Shown here one piece after another: positions 62,441-64,000 of a DNA stretch of 64,000 nt. A program made the translations under genes and the position numbers. Every line of letters begins with the position of its first letter. Position 1 is the stretch's first letter. This DNA comes from Acanthochromis polyacanthus. Its lineage: Eukaryota > Chordata > Actinopteri > Pomacentridae. The notes beneath the pieces are model-generated. The model did not search any database, was not told the DNA's origin, and saw nothing but the letters and a program-made list of their open reading frames with translations. Where the stretch lies: NCBI RefSeq assembly GCF_021347895.1, contig NC_067122.1, forward strand, positions 11,397,983 through 11,461,982, read 5' to 3'.

Positions 62441-64000
62441 TGAGTTAACAGATGTTTGGAATCTGTTTGTATTGAATAATGCAGTGTTGTTTGTTTACTA
62501 CTAAAGGGCTTTGTATTTACTGTAGTACAATGCATTGATAACATTTAGTGAAGAAGTTGTCATTGTTTTTAAATGTCTTCAGACTGAATGTTTTTTTTTC
62601 ATCCAAACACTTGCAAACAGGAAGAACCTCAAACTGAAATGTTCTTAGTTTGAAATTTGACTGAAAATATTTGTTTCACCTCTCTTCCTCATTTTGTCAC
62701 TTCTGTCTGTAATAAAGCAATAAAAAAACTTCAAAAGGTTCCTTCAAAGGGCGAGCAATTCATGTTTTTCAGGCATAAATATATAAACTGTGCTGTTCAT
62801 GTTTCTTCAGGTTAAATACAGATACTTGGTTTAAGTGGAAATTACAGAAATCATAAACAACGTGCACAAATGCTGTCAACAGCAGAGTTCCAGCTATAAT
62901 TTCTCAGCTGTTTTCCCCATGTTTCTTGCCTATGTTCATCACAACTCTCCAGTAAATTCAAAATTCCGACAAGTAAATCTTTAAGTTCTTACTACTGTCA
63001 ATATGTTTTTTTTTTTGTTTTTTGTTTTTTATCAGTTTCAGGACAAGGTATTTACCATGCTGCATATCTACAATTAAGTTTCTTGTGTCATCATCACTGA
63101 ATGTTGTTTGGAGACAAATACCATATAATAAATCTATAAAGAGTTCATTCTTATTTTTACTGTGTGTGTGAAACTCAAACTGATTGTCATCATGAATTAT
63201 TTGTGTAACCAGTGATCCAAAACTGAAGGACTATCTTCATAAGAGCCAGAAGATGTTTTTTTAAAGATGGCATTTGGGTGATTTTAGATTTTCAGATTAA
63301 CACTTAAGGCTTCTTCACAATGGACTGCTATTAGCTGAGGACCTCGCTGCCTAGAAACAGCACATCTACATCTACATGTCAATTTTACTGACATTTTCAG
63401 ATATGATGTCAGGAGACTGACACATAATGATGGTTCAGCCTAGTAAGAGGCAGAAAAATATTCCTTTACCCACACTGCCTTAAATGTCGTCCATCTGACT
63501 ATCCTTTAAGTATTTTGTTTTCAAACAGATTTGAGCTCTGTCTGTAAATGAGTCTCGATTCTGTGACTACTGAATTCCCCTGAATTTGCAACCAAAATAC
63601 TGTCTGAACTTTCAATTGAAATTGCTGGGGAGCCTCTATAATTTTCTATTAGAAAGGAGGAAGAAGAAAGGTGCACAATTATTACAAATTGCCAGAGGTC
63701 CCCAGGAAATACTAGTTCTGTGTGAACAGAGCTTCATAGCTCAAAGCAGACTTGAAAGTATGTGAGCTGTGTTCACCTTTGAGTTTGATGAAAAGCTGCA
63801 GGGTAAAAGTGAGAGGAAATGTTGCCAAACCCACGACAGAAGTCATGAGATGCATCACTTGAAGATAAGACTGTTTGTGTGAGACACAGAGAGAAAAATC
63901 ACTTATAAATGTGTAATTTGTCATTCAGATATTTGCCTTTCTATCAGTGCACACAAATATTGAGAAAACAAGTGATAAATTGCCCCCCTAGGAATCCTCA
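62441..64000 (+). repeat. Downstream module block, copy after gene 8 (runs out of window)
   Basis: Nearly identical to 52742-54274 with the same order of landmarks; AATAAA at 62711-62716. The last bases (TGCCCCCCTAGGAATC) are where the LINE remnant begins in other modules, so a further module, and perhaps another NITR, should follow beyond the window. Confidence 0.82.

Overview
The window is vertebrate nuclear DNA from a teleost fish, probably a percomorph. It is AT-rich, its genes have six exons with GT-AG introns, and it holds fish-type Tc1, MITE, LINE and Ty3 elements. The species cannot be named from the sequence. The core is a tandem cluster of novel immune-type receptor (NITR) genes, all on the + strand. 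NITRs are teleost type I membrane receptors with a membrane-distal V domain, a membrane-proximal I domain rich in cysteine, a transmembrane segment and a tyrosine-bearing tail. I assembled eight genes exon by exon: 8366-10047, 14486-16253, 22830-24425, 31133-32821, 36237-37924, 41045-42706, 51098-52741 and 60797-62440. Every complete gene has the same plan: a 43-base leader exon, V exon, I exon, TM exon, short exon 5 and a tail exon, with phase-1 introns until the phase-0 boundary before the tail. Six have open frames (338-346 aa). Gene 1 has one missing base and gene 5 has four single-base indels. A relic tail exon of a ninth gene lies at 2280-2410.

There are two receptor classes. Class A (genes 1, 3, 4, 5) has a V domain with a WIRL core and a tail with a TIYxDV motif. 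Class B (genes 2, 6) has a V domain with a WYKQ core and a tail with WIYSAV and RIYTAV motifs. Genes 7 and 8 are chimeras: exons 1-5 are class A and exon 6 plus all downstream sequence is class B, with the same junction inside intron 5. One unequal crossover followed by duplication of the hybrid explains this, and it rewired a class A ectodomain to a class B signalling tail.

Layout: 1-8.2 kb is repeat-rich with a relic tail exon and a diverged copy of the inter-gene block. 8.3-10.1 kb is gene 1; 14.4-16.3 kb gene 2; 22.7-24.4 kb gene 3; 31.0-32.8 kb gene 4. A 100-base N gap lies at 35802-35901. The 5.0 kb left of the gap and the 4.9 kb right of it are near-identical and end exactly at the gap edges, as expected of two overlapping contigs or haplotypes that were not merged, so genes 4 and 5 may be one locus. 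Gene 6 is at 41.0-42.7 kb, gene 7 at 51.1-52.7 kb and gene 8 at 60.8-62.4 kb. Between genes runs a duplicated intergenic module: a block after class B tails, a decayed LINE, then a block leading into the next class A promoter.

Younger insertions interrupt individual module copies, and the uninterrupted copies act as empty sites: a complete Tc1-like transposon with an intact transposase (55531-57165), two related non-autonomous elements with 9-bp target duplications (43692-44240, 57244-57798), a Harbinger-like MITE (58121-58613) and an internally deleted Ty3/gypsy element (47961-49644). They give a relative order: LINE first, then module duplication, then these insertions.

Together the genes form a diversifying array of lymphoid-type receptors in which ectodomains, hinges and signalling tails change by duplication and recombination.
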